Below, piece after piece: positions 52,883-61,009 of a stretch of DNA of 64,000 nucleotides. Position 1 is the stretch's first letter, and every line of letters starts with the position of its first letter. The notes under the pieces are model-generated. The model was not told the DNA's origin and ran no database searches. It was given only the letters and a program-made list of their open reading frames with translations. A program made the position numbers and the translations under genes. Source of the DNA: UBA11403 sp963784615 (lineage in GTDB: Bacteria > Pseudomonadota > Gammaproteobacteria > Legionellales > Legionellaceae); contig CAWASG010000001.1 in assembly GCA_963784615.1 (NCBI GenBank), positions 1,488,001-1,552,000 of the forward strand, written 5' to 3'.

Positions 52883-52936
52883 GTCTCAGGTTAATTAAAT
52901 CGGGACAAGGTATGTAAATTAGAGTGAGACGTTACA

Positions 52937-52941
52937 ATTAA
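52937..52941. repeat. Target site duplication, right copy (ATTAA)
   Basis: Matches 49847-49851. The following codons (ACG CAA GGT) resume the protoglobin reading frame. Confidence 0.85.
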
Positions 52942-53463
52942 CGCAAGGTAACTATGACAGCAAATATATCGAAGAACGTCTCAACGTAGGGAGTGTTCAT
53001 GCGAGCATCGGATTAGACGTCAAGTGGTACCTGGGAGCTTATAATTTCTATATTCAAACAGTAGGAAAAAAAATATTCGATGCGTTTAAGGATAGCCCTG
53101 ATAAAACACAGGATTTGTTTCTTTCCCTCATCAAACTCGTGTTCATGGATATTGGACTAGCCATCGATACCTACATATTTGAACGTGAAATAACCATCCG
53201 AAAACAACAAGAGTCCATACGCGAATTATCTACACCCGTATTGCAATTACGAGATGAGCTTTTAATTTTACCCCTTGTGGGTGCAATTGATGAACAACGT
53301 TCCCGATTGCTAACAGAAACCTTATTAAAAAGCATTCGTGATAATCGTGCTAGAGTCGTTGTAATGGATATCACCGGGGTAAGGCGTTTAATGGATGATT
53401 TTAAAATTCATTCTAAATTTGGTTCAGGTACGACAATTACCGCTATAAAATGGATGACTTAAG

Positions 53464-54064
53464 ATGGAAACTTCTTCAAAGCAAGTCAAATATAGCGTTA
53501 TTTGTGAAGCCTTGGCAGGACAATCAGCCTGCGGTGATCAGTATTTAATAAAAGAGTGCTCTACATTCACTTTATGTGCCGTGTTAGACGGCTTAGGGCA
53601 TGGAGAAGAAGCTGAATACGCCGCAAAGACGGCCATCCAGGTTCTGGAATCCCATGCTAACGAATCCATTGACACTTTATTTCGGCTTTGCAATCAAGCA
53701 CTTCATGCCACACGAGGTGCGGTGATGACGCTTGTAAAGATCGATGAGCGCTATCAAGTAACCTATATAGGCATTGGTAACGTAATGGGTATTTATTGGA
53801 AATTAGATAAAAACGCCAGGTTAAGAAGCCAACCCATTTTTTTGGAGGCGGGAATAGTCGGCAACATTACCCAAGTTCATGCACATACATGAGGTAACCT
53901 TAGCTAAAGGTGATAGGCTTATTTTAGCAACCGACGGGATATACCCACGCTTTGAAAGTGAGCCGCCCAAATTTGACACCCCAGCGAACATCGCAAAGCA
54001 AATTTTTACTCATTATAGAAATGAGAAGGATGATGGGCTTGTTTTAGTGGTGGAATTATTATGA
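53464..54064 (+). pseudogene. RsbX-like PP2C phosphatase, frameshifted
   Basis: Two overlapping frames (53464-53892 and 53879-54064) together make one RsbX/SpoIIE-type phosphatase of about 195 residues. The first has 'AGQSACGDQYLI' and 'LCAVLDGLGHGEEAEYAA' (metal-binding Asp/Gly), 'HATRGAVMTLVKI' and 'YIGIGNVMGIYWK'; the second has 'LAKGDRLILATDGIYPRFES' and the terminal 'DDGLVLVVELL'. The break is at CACATACATGAGG, where removing four bases (one ACAT) would restore the frame. In stressosome operons RsbX resets phosphorylated RsbR and RsbS, both lost here. Confidence 0.82.
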
Positions 54065-54095
54065 TACAGAATAAGAATGAGTTAGGAGGTCCCTA

Positions 54096-55778
54096 ATGTC
54101 AGTCATTTCAATTGCCCGGTTGCCTGTTGGTATTTTTAAACTCAATAACAACAATCACCTGGTTTATGTTAATCAAGCATTCTGTGACATCGCTGGGTAT
54201 CCTGAATCTAAATTATTAGGTGAACAATGGCTGGGCGTCATTCACCAGGAAGATCTCGAGTCGTTTCTACCCCAATTGATAAAAAGTCGGGAGCAATGTA
54301 GCTCATACACATTCCAATTTCGATTCACACACGTTGATGGTGCAGAAAGTTGGGTGCTTTGTCACATTGTACCTGAAAGCAGCCACAAACCCATTCACAA
54401 CTTTATTGGCACTATCACAGACATCAACCAACTTAAACATACGCAAAATGCGTTACAAAAACTAGTAAGCTTTGACCCATTAACAGAGTTGCCTAATCAA
54501 AACCTGTTTGCAGAGCGGCTATCTAAAAGTCTGGTACGAGCCAATAGGAAGAACCGAACGTTAGCATTGCTTTATATTAGTTTGAATAACTTTAAAAAAA
54601 TTAATGATTTTTTTGGGCATGTTACAGAAGACTTATTTTTAAAGGAAGCGGTTAACCGACTGAAACAAAGCGCCAATGCAGAGGATTTTATAGCTCGATT
54701 GGGTCGCGACGAATTTGCGATTATTCTTGAGGACATTGAAAATGTGAGTGCGATTAGCTTTGCTGCGCAACGTTTACTAGATAATTTTATCAAGCCATTT
54801 CTTATTGATGGACACGAGATAACATCTAGTCTTAGTATTGGTATTTCAGTTTGTCCTGATGATGAAAATACTGAACAGACTATCGTTCAACATGCAGAGC
54901 AAGCATTGCAACAGGCCAAAGAGGCGCATAGAAATTGTTATCGGTATTATAATAATACAAGACAGCTTCAATTGGATCGATACATGCTCATTGTCGAACA
55001 GTTACAATATGCAATCCAAAATAATCAATTTGAACTCTATTATCAACCCAAAATTCATGCTAAGAGCAAATCACTGGTGGGAATGGAAGCTTTATTACGC
55101 TGGAACAACCCATTAATTGGAAAAATTAACCCTGACGAATTTATTATCATAGCCGAAGAAGCCGGTTTAATGGGTGAAATTGGAGCTTGGGTTATAGAAA
55201 TCGCTCTACATCAATTTAAACAGTGGTATACGCTCACGACTCAAATGAGAAATGTCAAAATTTCAATTAATTTATCCTCTACTCAATTAAATGACAGCAA
55301 CCTCATTGAAACAATATCCAGAGTACTTAAAGAAACTAAACTCCCGACAAAAAATATTCTGCTTGAATTAACTGAAACAGCGGTGATGAAAAAGGCATTT
55401 AATGCTAAATCAGTATTAAGTATTTTTTTAATGGAGTTAGGAATAGGTCTCTCTATTGACGATTTTGGAACTGGATATTCTTCATTCTCCTATCTTAAAC
55501 AGTTACCCATCAAAGAGCTCAAAATTGACAAATCATTTGTTGATGATATTGGAAAAAATAAAAGTTCAGAAATGATTATAAAAGCGATGATAAGCCTGGC
55601 AGCGACGCTAGATTTAGACCTTGTTGCTGAGGGAGTAGAAACCCAAGAGCAAGTGGATTACTTGAAGCATAACAACTGTTTGATTATTCAAGGTTATTAC
55701 TTTAGCAAACCATTAAGCGCCAATGAAATGACTGCCTATATACAATCCATGTTTGCATCATCATCCAAGAAGTTTTAA
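54096..55778 (+). CDS. PAS-GGDEF-EAL protein (predicted c-di-GMP phosphodiesterase)
   Basis: A 560-residue cytosolic protein. PAS domain about 5-115 ('VNQAFCDIAGYPESKLLGEQ'), GGDEF-like domain about 125-285, EAL domain about 300-555. The GGDEF motif reads 'LGRDEF' and the first metal-binding stretch 'LYISLNNFKKIND' lacks the usual Asp residues, so cyclase activity is unlikely. The EAL domain looks active: 'GMEALLRW', 'ISINLSSTQL', 'LLELTETAVM', 'IDDFGTGYSSFSYLKQL', 'LVAEGVETQEQ' and 'IQGYYFSKPL'. AGGAGGT precedes the ATG. It sits 31 bp after the rsbX ruin, the position of output genes in stressosome operons. Confidence 0.9.
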   Translation: MSVISIARLPVGIFKLNNNNHLVYVNQAFCDIAGYPESKLLGEQWLGVIHQEDLESFLPQLIKSREQCSSYTFQFRFTHVDGAESWVLCHIVPESSHKPIHNFIGTITDINQLKHTQNALQKLVSFDPLTELPNQNLFAERLSKSLVRANRKNRTLALLYISLNNFKKINDFFGHVTEDLFLKEAVNRLKQSANAEDFIARLGRDEFAIILEDIENVSAISFAAQRLLDNFIKPFLIDGHEITSSLSIGISVCPDDENTEQTIVQHAEQALQQAKEAHRNCYRYYNNTRQLQLDRYMLIVEQLQYAIQNNQFELYYQPKIHAKSKSLVGMEALLRWNNPLIGKINPDEFIIIAEEAGLMGEIGAWVIEIALHQFKQWYTLTTQMRNVKISINLSSTQLNDSNLIETISRVLKETKLPTKNILLELTETAVMKKAFNAKSVLSIFLMELGIGLSIDDFGTGYSSFSYLKQLPIKELKIDKSFVDDIGKNKSSEMIIKAMISLAATLDLDLVAEGVETQEQVDYLKHNNCLIIQGYYFSKPLSANEMTAYIQSMFASSSKKF

Positions 55779-55803
55779 CAATTGTACGTGCTCCAATATC
55801 CAA

Positions 55804-57201
55804 TTAAAAAGAAACCGCCAAATGCCCATCAACCGCCGCTATTTGAGCTTTAAAAATGGCCATAATCTGCTGCAAACTCGCCTCATCTTGTGCCTCAAAA
55901 CGCGCGACCAAGCAAGGCGAAGTGTTGGATGCCCGCAAAAGTCCCCAGCCTTGTGCAAACTCGACGCGCAAGCCATCAATTCGGATGATCTCGGCATCAT
56001 CAAAACTGGCAAAATCACAAAAGCGTTGCATAAAACCAAATTTATGTTCATCCGCAATAGGAATTTTAATCTCAGGCGTATTAACGCTATTCGGGATCGA
56101 ATCAAACTGCGTTCCTACTGTTTGGCTAGATTGGCTGAGAATTTCTAACAAACGGCACGCACTATACAAGGCGTCATCAAAACCATACCAGCGATCTTTA
56201 AAAAAGATATGCCCGCTCATTTCACCTGCCAATGCAGCCTGCTCTTCTTTCATAATACGTTTAACGAGTGAATGCCCGGTTGGAGACATCCTGGCAACCC
56301 CACCTGCTTTTTCTATCACATGAGCCAGATTGGCAGTACATTTCACATCATAAACAATCGTCGCGCCTGGGTTTCGTTGCAATACATCGCGGGCAAACAG
56401 CATCATGAATCGATCCGGTAAAATGGTTTCACCGCGCTCGGTGACGATACCGAGTCGATCCGCATCACCATCAAAGGCCAGCCCCATATCGGCCTTGGAA
56501 GCTAGAACCGCTGCTTTCAAATCAACCAAATTAGCCTCAACGGAAGGATCCGGATGATGGTTTGGAAATCGACCATCCACATCACAATACAGCGGCACTA
56601 CTTCACAACCCAGCGCGCGAATCACCCGAGTAATCATTGGACCCGCAATGCCATTGCCACAATCAACTACAACTTTCAACGGGCGTTGTAATTGGATATC
56701 ACTTACAATTCTCTGGACATATTCGTCCGTAATATCAACCGCTTCACACTCGCCCTGCCCCGCAACCGATGTGCCCTCTTCAACCAGATTAAAAATCGCA
56801 TCGATATCCCCATGCGCAAGGGTTGTGCCCGCGAGGACCATTTTAATACCATTGTAATCGGCAGGATTATGACTGCCAGTGACCATTAATCCACTATCAA
56901 AGCCTTTAACGTAGGTGGCGAAGTACATCATCGGTGTCGGCACAGCACCTAAGTCAACCACATGAATACCACTGTCTAATAAACCTTGTTTTAAAGCAGC
57001 CGCCAGATGGTCGCTACTTAAACGCCCGTCACGCGCTAAAAAAATCTTGGTGCGACCGAGCGCGCTTAAGCGACAACTGATCGCCCGACCAATGCTATAA
57101 AATGCATCGTCATCAAGCTGCTCGCCGATAATGCCGCGAATATCATAAGCGCGAAACACCGCGCGATCGACGGACTTAGGTTTAAAAGAAGCAGCCAGCA
57201 T
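55804..57201 (-). CDS. Phosphomannomutase/phosphoglucomutase
   Basis: A 465-residue AlgC/ManB-type mutase interconverting sugar 1- and 6-phosphates for LPS or exopolysaccharide precursors. 'FRAYDIRGIIG' begins domain 1, 'MVTGSHNPADYNGIKM' carries the phosphoserine, 'GLAFDGDADRLGIV' binds Mg, 'GEMSGHIFFKDRWYGFDDAL' is the sugar-binding loop and 'EGWG'-like 'AQGWGLLRASNTSP' the phosphate-binding end. The dut gene is 2 bp upstream. The dut-pmm(algC) order is also found in Pseudomonas and relatives. Confidence 0.93.
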   Translation of the reverse strand: MLAASFKPKSVDRAVFRAYDIRGIIGEQLDDDAFYSIGRAISCRLSALGRTKIFLARDGRLSSDHLAAALKQGLLDSGIHVVDLGAVPTPMMYFATYVKGFDSGLMVTGSHNPADYNGIKMVLAGTTLAHGDIDAIFNLVEEGTSVAGQGECEAVDITDEYVQRIVSDIQLQRPLKVVVDCGNGIAGPMITRVIRALGCEVVPLYCDVDGRFPNHHPDPSVEANLVDLKAAVLASKADMGLAFDGDADRLGIVTERGETILPDRFMMLFARDVLQRNPGATIVYDVKCTANLAHVIEKAGGVARMSPTGHSLVKRIMKEEQAALAGEMSGHIFFKDRWYGFDDALYSACRLLEILSQSSQTVGTQFDSIPNSVNTPEIKIPIADEHKFGFMQRFCDFASFDDAEIIRIDGLRVEFAQGWGLLRASNTSPCLVARFEAQDEASLQQIMAIFKAQIAAVDGHLAVSF

Positions 57202-57203
57202 GG

Positions 57204-57662
57204 TTATTGTCTCCCCGAGCTGCCAAAGCCACCTTCACCACGACTGCTTTCATCAAACTCTTCCACCAAAACCCATTCAGCTTGCACAACAGGTACAAAC
57301 ATCAACTGGGCAATCCTATCGCCTGGTTCAACGGTAAAATGATCGTCCCCACGATTCCAACAGGATATTTTTAATTCACCTTGATAATCAGAATCAATCA
57401 ACCCCACCAAATTCCCCAGCACAATCCCATGCTTATGCCCTAACCCTGACCGTGGCAAAATCACTGCGGCCAACGCTGGATCAGCAATGTAAATAGATAA
57501 GCCCGTCGGCAATAACACGGTTTGCTGTGGTGCAATCTGCAAGGGCGCATCCAAACAAACCCGCAAATCAATCCCGGCTGATCCAGATGTAGCATAAGTG
57601 GGCAACGGAATCGTCTTGCCGACACGGGGGTCAAGAATTTTTAATTGTATAGGCTGTGTCAT
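57204..57662 (-). CDS. dut: dUTP diphosphatase
   Basis: A 152-residue trimeric dUTPase. All five motifs are visible: 'SGSAGIDLR', 'LPRSGLGHKHGIVLGN', 'GLIDSDYQGEL', 'RIAQLMFVPV' and the mobile C-terminal arm 'SSRGEGGFGSSG'. It lies between coaBC (27 bp upstream) and the mutase. Confidence 0.97.
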   Translation of the reverse strand: MTQPIQLKILDPRVGKTIPLPTYATSGSAGIDLRVCLDAPLQIAPQQTVLLPTGLSIYIADPALAAVILPRSGLGHKHGIVLGNLVGLIDSDYQGELKISCWNRGDDHFTVEPGDRIAQLMFVPVVQAEWVLVEEFDESSRGEGGFGSSGRQ

Positions 57663-57689
57663 GATAATCTCTAAGTATATGTAAAACCG

Positions 57690-58886
57690 CTAATTTTGCA
57701 GCTTTCCTGCTAAAATTGCAATGATTTGTGCCGCTAACCGCACTTTATGATTGAGTGGCAACTCAAGCGGTTCTTCCTTCGAGAGCACCAGCACTTGGTT
57801 CTCATCCACATCAAACCCAAGTCCGTTGCCCACTTGATTGGCAATCACCATATCCACTTGCTTGGCATGCAATTTCGCCTGAGCATGTTGCAAAATATCT
57901 TGCGTTTCTGCAGCAAATGCCACGGTATAAGAAGCCTTTTGACTCGCAACAACGGTGGTGACAATATCCGGTGTCGCCACCAGTTCAAGCGTCATCGTAT
58001 TACGCCCCTGCCGTTTCATCTTTTGCGCGTAAGGCTCAGCAAGTGTGTAATCAGCAACTGCAGCAGCGCCAATAAAGACCATGCCGGGTTCTAAATAACG
58101 CATGACAGCGTCACACATTTCCACCGCAGTATTCACACGATGACACGCCACACCTTGCGGTGCTTGCAATGCCGTTGGTCCACTAATCAATATCACCTCG
58201 GCGCCAGCCATTTGCGCGGCTTCTGCCAGTGCATAGCCCATTTTCCCGGAACTGCAATTACTGATATAACGAACCGGATCAATCGGTTCACGCGTTGTGC
58301 CAGCCGTGATAAGCAATCGACGACCACGCAATACTTGGCTGATATCACACAGTCGCAACGCGTTGACGATAGCATCGACTTCACTCATCCGTCCAAAGCC
58401 ATATTCACCACAGGCTTGCGGTCCCTCTTCTGGCCCCACCATCAATACGCCTCGACTCAACAATGTATCAACATTGGCAGCGGTTGCCGGATGAGCCCAC
58501 ATGGCTCGATTCATCGCAGGACAAATAATAACCGGGGTTTCAGTGACTAGATACATGGTCGACAATAAATCATCGGCCAAACCATGCGCCATCTTAGCGA
58601 GACAATTGGCCGACGCCGGTGCAATCACCAGATAATCCGCCCAACGGGCGAGCTCAATATGCCCCATTGCCCGCTCGGCTTGAGAGTCAAATAAATCACA
58701 ACGCACCTCATGGCCGCTCAACGCTTGCAGCGTCATCGGCGTAATAAACTGCTGCGCGGACTGCGTCATCACCACACGGACCAACGCACCGAGGCGGGTC
58801 AGTTCGCGCACAAGGTAAGCGGTTTTATAAGCCGCAATACCGCCAGAAACTCCTACTACAATTTTTTTATTCAAAAAGTCTTGCAT
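57690..58886 (-). CDS. coaBC: Phosphopantothenoylcysteine decarboxylase / phosphopantothenate-cysteine ligase
   Basis: A 398-residue bifunctional CoA biosynthesis enzyme. The CoaC half (1-185) has 'VGVSGGIAAYKTAYLVREL' and 'HIELARWADYLVIAPASANC' (FMN and catalytic His) and 'PAMNRAMW'; the CoaB half begins with 'LLITAGTTREPIDPVRYISN' and 'CSSGKMGYALAEAA' (nucleotide binding). Divergent from radC, 65 bp apart, as in E. coli. It continues the pathway started by panB and panC at 24-26 kb. Confidence 0.96.
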   Translation of the reverse strand: MQDFLNKKIVVGVSGGIAAYKTAYLVRELTRLGALVRVVMTQSAQQFITPMTLQALSGHEVRCDLFDSQAERAMGHIELARWADYLVIAPASANCLAKMAHGLADDLLSTMYLVTETPVIICPAMNRAMWAHPATAANVDTLLSRGVLMVGPEEGPQACGEYGFGRMSEVDAIVNALRLCDISQVLRGRRLLITAGTTREPIDPVRYISNCSSGKMGYALAEAAQMAGAEVILISGPTALQAPQGVACHRVNTAVEMCDAVMRYLEPGMVFIGAAAVADYTLAEPYAQKMKRQGRNTMTLELVATPDIVTTVVASQKASYTVAFAAETQDILQHAQAKLHAKQVDMVIANQVGNGLGFDVDENQVLVLSKEEPLELPLNHKVRLAAQIIAILAGKLQN

Positions 58887-58951
58887 AACCCACTCGTTTT
58901 AATCAAGAATAGCTGCGATCAAAGCATATTATACGCTATAAAGGAATAAGC

Positions 58952-59635
58952 ATGACCATCCAACCAGCAGCGCGCGAATTTCGCGTTCGTGAAAAATTAT
59001 TAACCTGTGGGGCAAATAGCCTTTCAGACACTGAATTACTCGCCGTTCTCATCAGCTCAGGCAGCGGTAAAAAATCCTGCGTGCAATTAGCGTTCGATTT
59101 ACTCGATCATTTTGGCGATTTACGCGCCGTCCTCAATGCCTGTCCCAACACTTTTCAAAAAATTCACGGTCTCGGTGTTGTTCGCTATGTCCAGCTACAA
59201 GCCGCTCGTGAAATTTGCCGTCGCAGTGATTTCATCGATTTACAAAAAAATACCACCCTAACCAACACACAACAAACCTGCGCCTATCTCAAGCGCCAAC
59301 TACGCGATAGAAAAAATGAAACCGTCGCTGCCATTTTTCTCGACAGCCAACACCGAGTCATCACCTACGAGGAACTCTTCACCGGCACCATCAACTGCGC
59401 TACTATCCACCCTCGCCCCATCATCGACCGCGCACTAAAACTCAACGCCGCAGCCCTCATCCTCGCTCATAACCATCCTTCCGGCCTATCCGATGCAAGC
59501 CATGAAGACAAAGCCGTTACGCACCGATTACGTGATGCACTGGAGCTCGTAGACATCAAATTACTCGATCATCTCATCATCGGCGATAACGAAATTTATT
59601 CGATCATGAGTACAACGAAGTGGGTTTGTCATTGA
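58952..59635 (+). CDS. radC: RadC family JAMM/MPN+ protein
   Basis: A 227-residue protein with an N-terminal HhH region ('SDTELLAVLISSGSGKKSCV') and a C-terminal JAB domain with 'AAIFLDSQHRVI' and the metal motif 'HNHPSG' (about 173-178) followed by S-x2-D. Despite the name, RadC is not proven to be a repair protein. AAGGA lies 8-9 nt before the ATG. Confidence 0.92.
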   Translation: MTIQPAAREFRVREKLLTCGANSLSDTELLAVLISSGSGKKSCVQLAFDLLDHFGDLRAVLNACPNTFQKIHGLGVVRYVQLQAAREICRRSDFIDLQKNTTLTNTQQTCAYLKRQLRDRKNETVAAIFLDSQHRVITYEELFTGTINCATIHPRPIIDRALKLNAAALILAHNHPSGLSDASHEDKAVTHRLRDALELVDIKLLDHLIIGDNEIYSIMSTTKWVCH

Positions 59636-59659
59636 GCTCACTCTTGCATTATTCAAATC

Positions 59660-59697
59660 CTCGGACTACACTCCGAGATATAACAAGTTTTCTCGGA
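59660..59697 (+). promoter_or_regulatory. CTCGGA/TCCGAG repeats upstream of the AAA gene
   Basis: CTCGGA (59660-59665), TCCGAG (59672-59677) and CTCGGA (59692-59697): one inverted and one direct relation within 38 bp, ending 23 bp before the ATG. Candidate operator; the first two also form a small hairpin. Confidence 0.45.
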
Positions 59698-59720
59698 ATA
59701 GAATCCGGTAAGGGTGTAGC

Positions 59721-60929
59721 ATGTTAGATTCTTTGCAAATGATATTTGAACGTCTGATTAGTGAAACCAGTATGCTACATCACCGTTTTTTATATCATCA
59801 AGTTAATTTAAACAACCGCTTAACGGGGCTTATTGGCCCTCGTGGCGTGGGTAAAACGACCTTGTTGTTACAGTTAATCAAAGAACATTATGCTGGATCA
59901 AATAGCGTTTTTTATGTTTCAGCAGATCATATTTATTTTAAAGAAAAAAAAATCTACAGTTTTATTGAAGAGCTTTATCTCAAGCAATCGATAACCACTT
60001 TTTTTATCGATGAAATACACAAATATGACAATTGGAATCAAGAGTTAAAAAATATCTATGATGGATTTCCTGGAATAAAAATAGTGTTTTCCGGGAGTTC
60101 TAGTTTAGATTTGGTCAAAGGCAGCTATGATCTCTCTCGACGTGCAAATATCTATTATCTGCCTGGGCTATCCTTTCGCGAGTATTTAAACTTTTCATCC
60201 AATACAAACCACCAAGCCTATACATTTGCAGACTTAATGCAACATTATACAACCATCAGCAAAACCCTCGCCAACATCCCAAGTCTCCTGGGCGATTTTC
60301 ATGACTACCTTAAACAGGGCTTTTATCCTTTTTTTGCTGAAGATCCACTGACTTACTATCAAAGAATATTGCGCGTCATTGATAAAACCATTTATGAAGA
60401 CATCAGTAATTTTTATAACATGAAAACAAGCAATCTTCGTCACTTGGGGAAAATACTCAATTACCTTGCCTCAATCCCCCCAGGCGAAATCAGCACCTAC
60501 AATTTAGGTAAAAATCTCAGCATCGACGATAAAACTGCCGCGAACTACCTGAATATGCTCAAAGAAACCGGGCTCGTAGAGATAATCTATCCCCGTGAAA
60601 GCGGTAATCAAGGTCTACGAAAACCCGAAAAAGTGTTCTTAAACAATACCAATTTACACTATGCCCTAGGGGCACATTCTGCGAACAATGTTCTGATTGG
60701 AACCATTCGTGAGCTTGCTTTTATTCAGGCGACCAAACTTTCCGGGCTTGATATTTTTCACAACAAACAAGGCGATTATCAAATAGGGCCTTATGTATTT
60801 GAGATCGGCGGGAAAAATAAAACCAAGAAGCAGATTGCAGGGATCGAGAATGCATTAATAGTCAAGGACGATACCGTTGCTGCTATGCAGGGGATGATTC
60901 CTTTGGTTTTTTTTGGGTTTCTTTATTAG
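59721..60929 (+). CDS. AAA_14/DUF4143 ATPase
   Basis: A 402-residue P-loop ATPase of the widespread AAA_14-DUF4143 architecture. Walker A is 'GPRGVGKT' (39-46), Walker B 'TTFFIDEIHKYDNW', sensor 'IVFSGSSSLDLVKGSYDLSR'; the C-terminal DUF4143 part has a winged-helix ('STYNLGKNLSIDDKTAANYL') and a nuclease-like fold end ('YVFEIGGKNKTKKQI'). Function unknown; such genes are often horizontally transferred. The ribosome binding site (AAGGG) is moderate. A paired hairpin (60938) follows. Confidence 0.85.
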   Translation: MLDSLQMIFERLISETSMLHHRFLYHQVNLNNRLTGLIGPRGVGKTTLLLQLIKEHYAGSNSVFYVSADHIYFKEKKIYSFIEELYLKQSITTFFIDEIHKYDNWNQELKNIYDGFPGIKIVFSGSSSLDLVKGSYDLSRRANIYYLPGLSFREYLNFSSNTNHQAYTFADLMQHYTTISKTLANIPSLLGDFHDYLKQGFYPFFAEDPLTYYQRILRVIDKTIYEDISNFYNMKTSNLRHLGKILNYLASIPPGEISTYNLGKNLSIDDKTAANYLNMLKETGLVEIIYPRESGNQGLRKPEKVFLNNTNLHYALGAHSANNVLIGTIRELAFIQATKLSGLDIFHNKQGDYQIGPYVFEIGGKNKTKKQIAGIENALIVKDDTVAAMQGMIPLVFFGFLY

Positions 60930-60937
60930 TTGTTTAG

Positions 60938-60983
60938 TTTGGATAAAGCAGCATGCAAAAAAACGCATGCTGCTTTGTTCAAA
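60938..60983. repeat. Hairpin with GCATGC-A7-C-GCATGC core, copy 2
   Basis: TTTGGATAAAGCAGCATGC pairs with its complement around AAAAAAAC. The core and loop are those of 25060-25104, but the middle of the stem differs and still pairs. It lies between the convergent AAA gene and the His-rich membrane gene. Confidence 0.75.
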
Positions 60984-61009
60984 TAGGATGTCAGGATTTA
61001 AGCGAGTGC

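Larger units (their letters stand above)
49852..52936 (+). mobile_element. 3,085-bp three-gene transposon (Mu/Tn7/Tn5053-like logic)
   Basis: The ends are TGTAATGTCTCG (left) and, on the other strand, TGTAACGTCTCA (right): 10 of 12 identical with TGT...ACA termini, and a 5-bp target duplication (ATTAA). It encodes, in order, a zinc-finger/HTH protein (DUF6431-like), a DDE transposase with a Mu-type C-terminal barrel, and an ExeA/TniB-like AAA ATPase; there is no TnsA, resolvase or cargo. A terminator lies just inside the right end. The insertion is inside the protoglobin gene, and the intact flanks define the borders precisely. Confidence 0.9.
49608..53462 (+). pseudogene. Globin-coupled RsbR-like stressosome sensor, interrupted by transposon and fused to an RsbT remnant
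   Basis: Removing the transposon (49852-52936) and one ATTAA copy restores one open frame: 49608-49850 joins 52941-53462 in phase ('YFLRL' + 'TQGNYDSKY'). It encodes a protoglobin sensor domain ('RKEWLEFTDLDVKHLTEL', proximal His in 'VGSVHASIGLDVKWYLGAY'), then an RsbR-type STAS domain ('ELSTPVLQL', 'PLVGAIDEQRSRLLTE', 'VVVMDITGV'). After 'DITGV' the STAS domain stops and the sequence becomes the RsbT C-terminus ('RRLMDDFKIHSKFGSG' then 'AIKW'). So the rest of rsbR, all of rsbS and most of rsbT have been deleted. A separate 26-codon frame with a strong AAGGAG (49510-49590) just upstream may be the original N-terminus, lost by a further frameshift. Confidence 0.88.
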
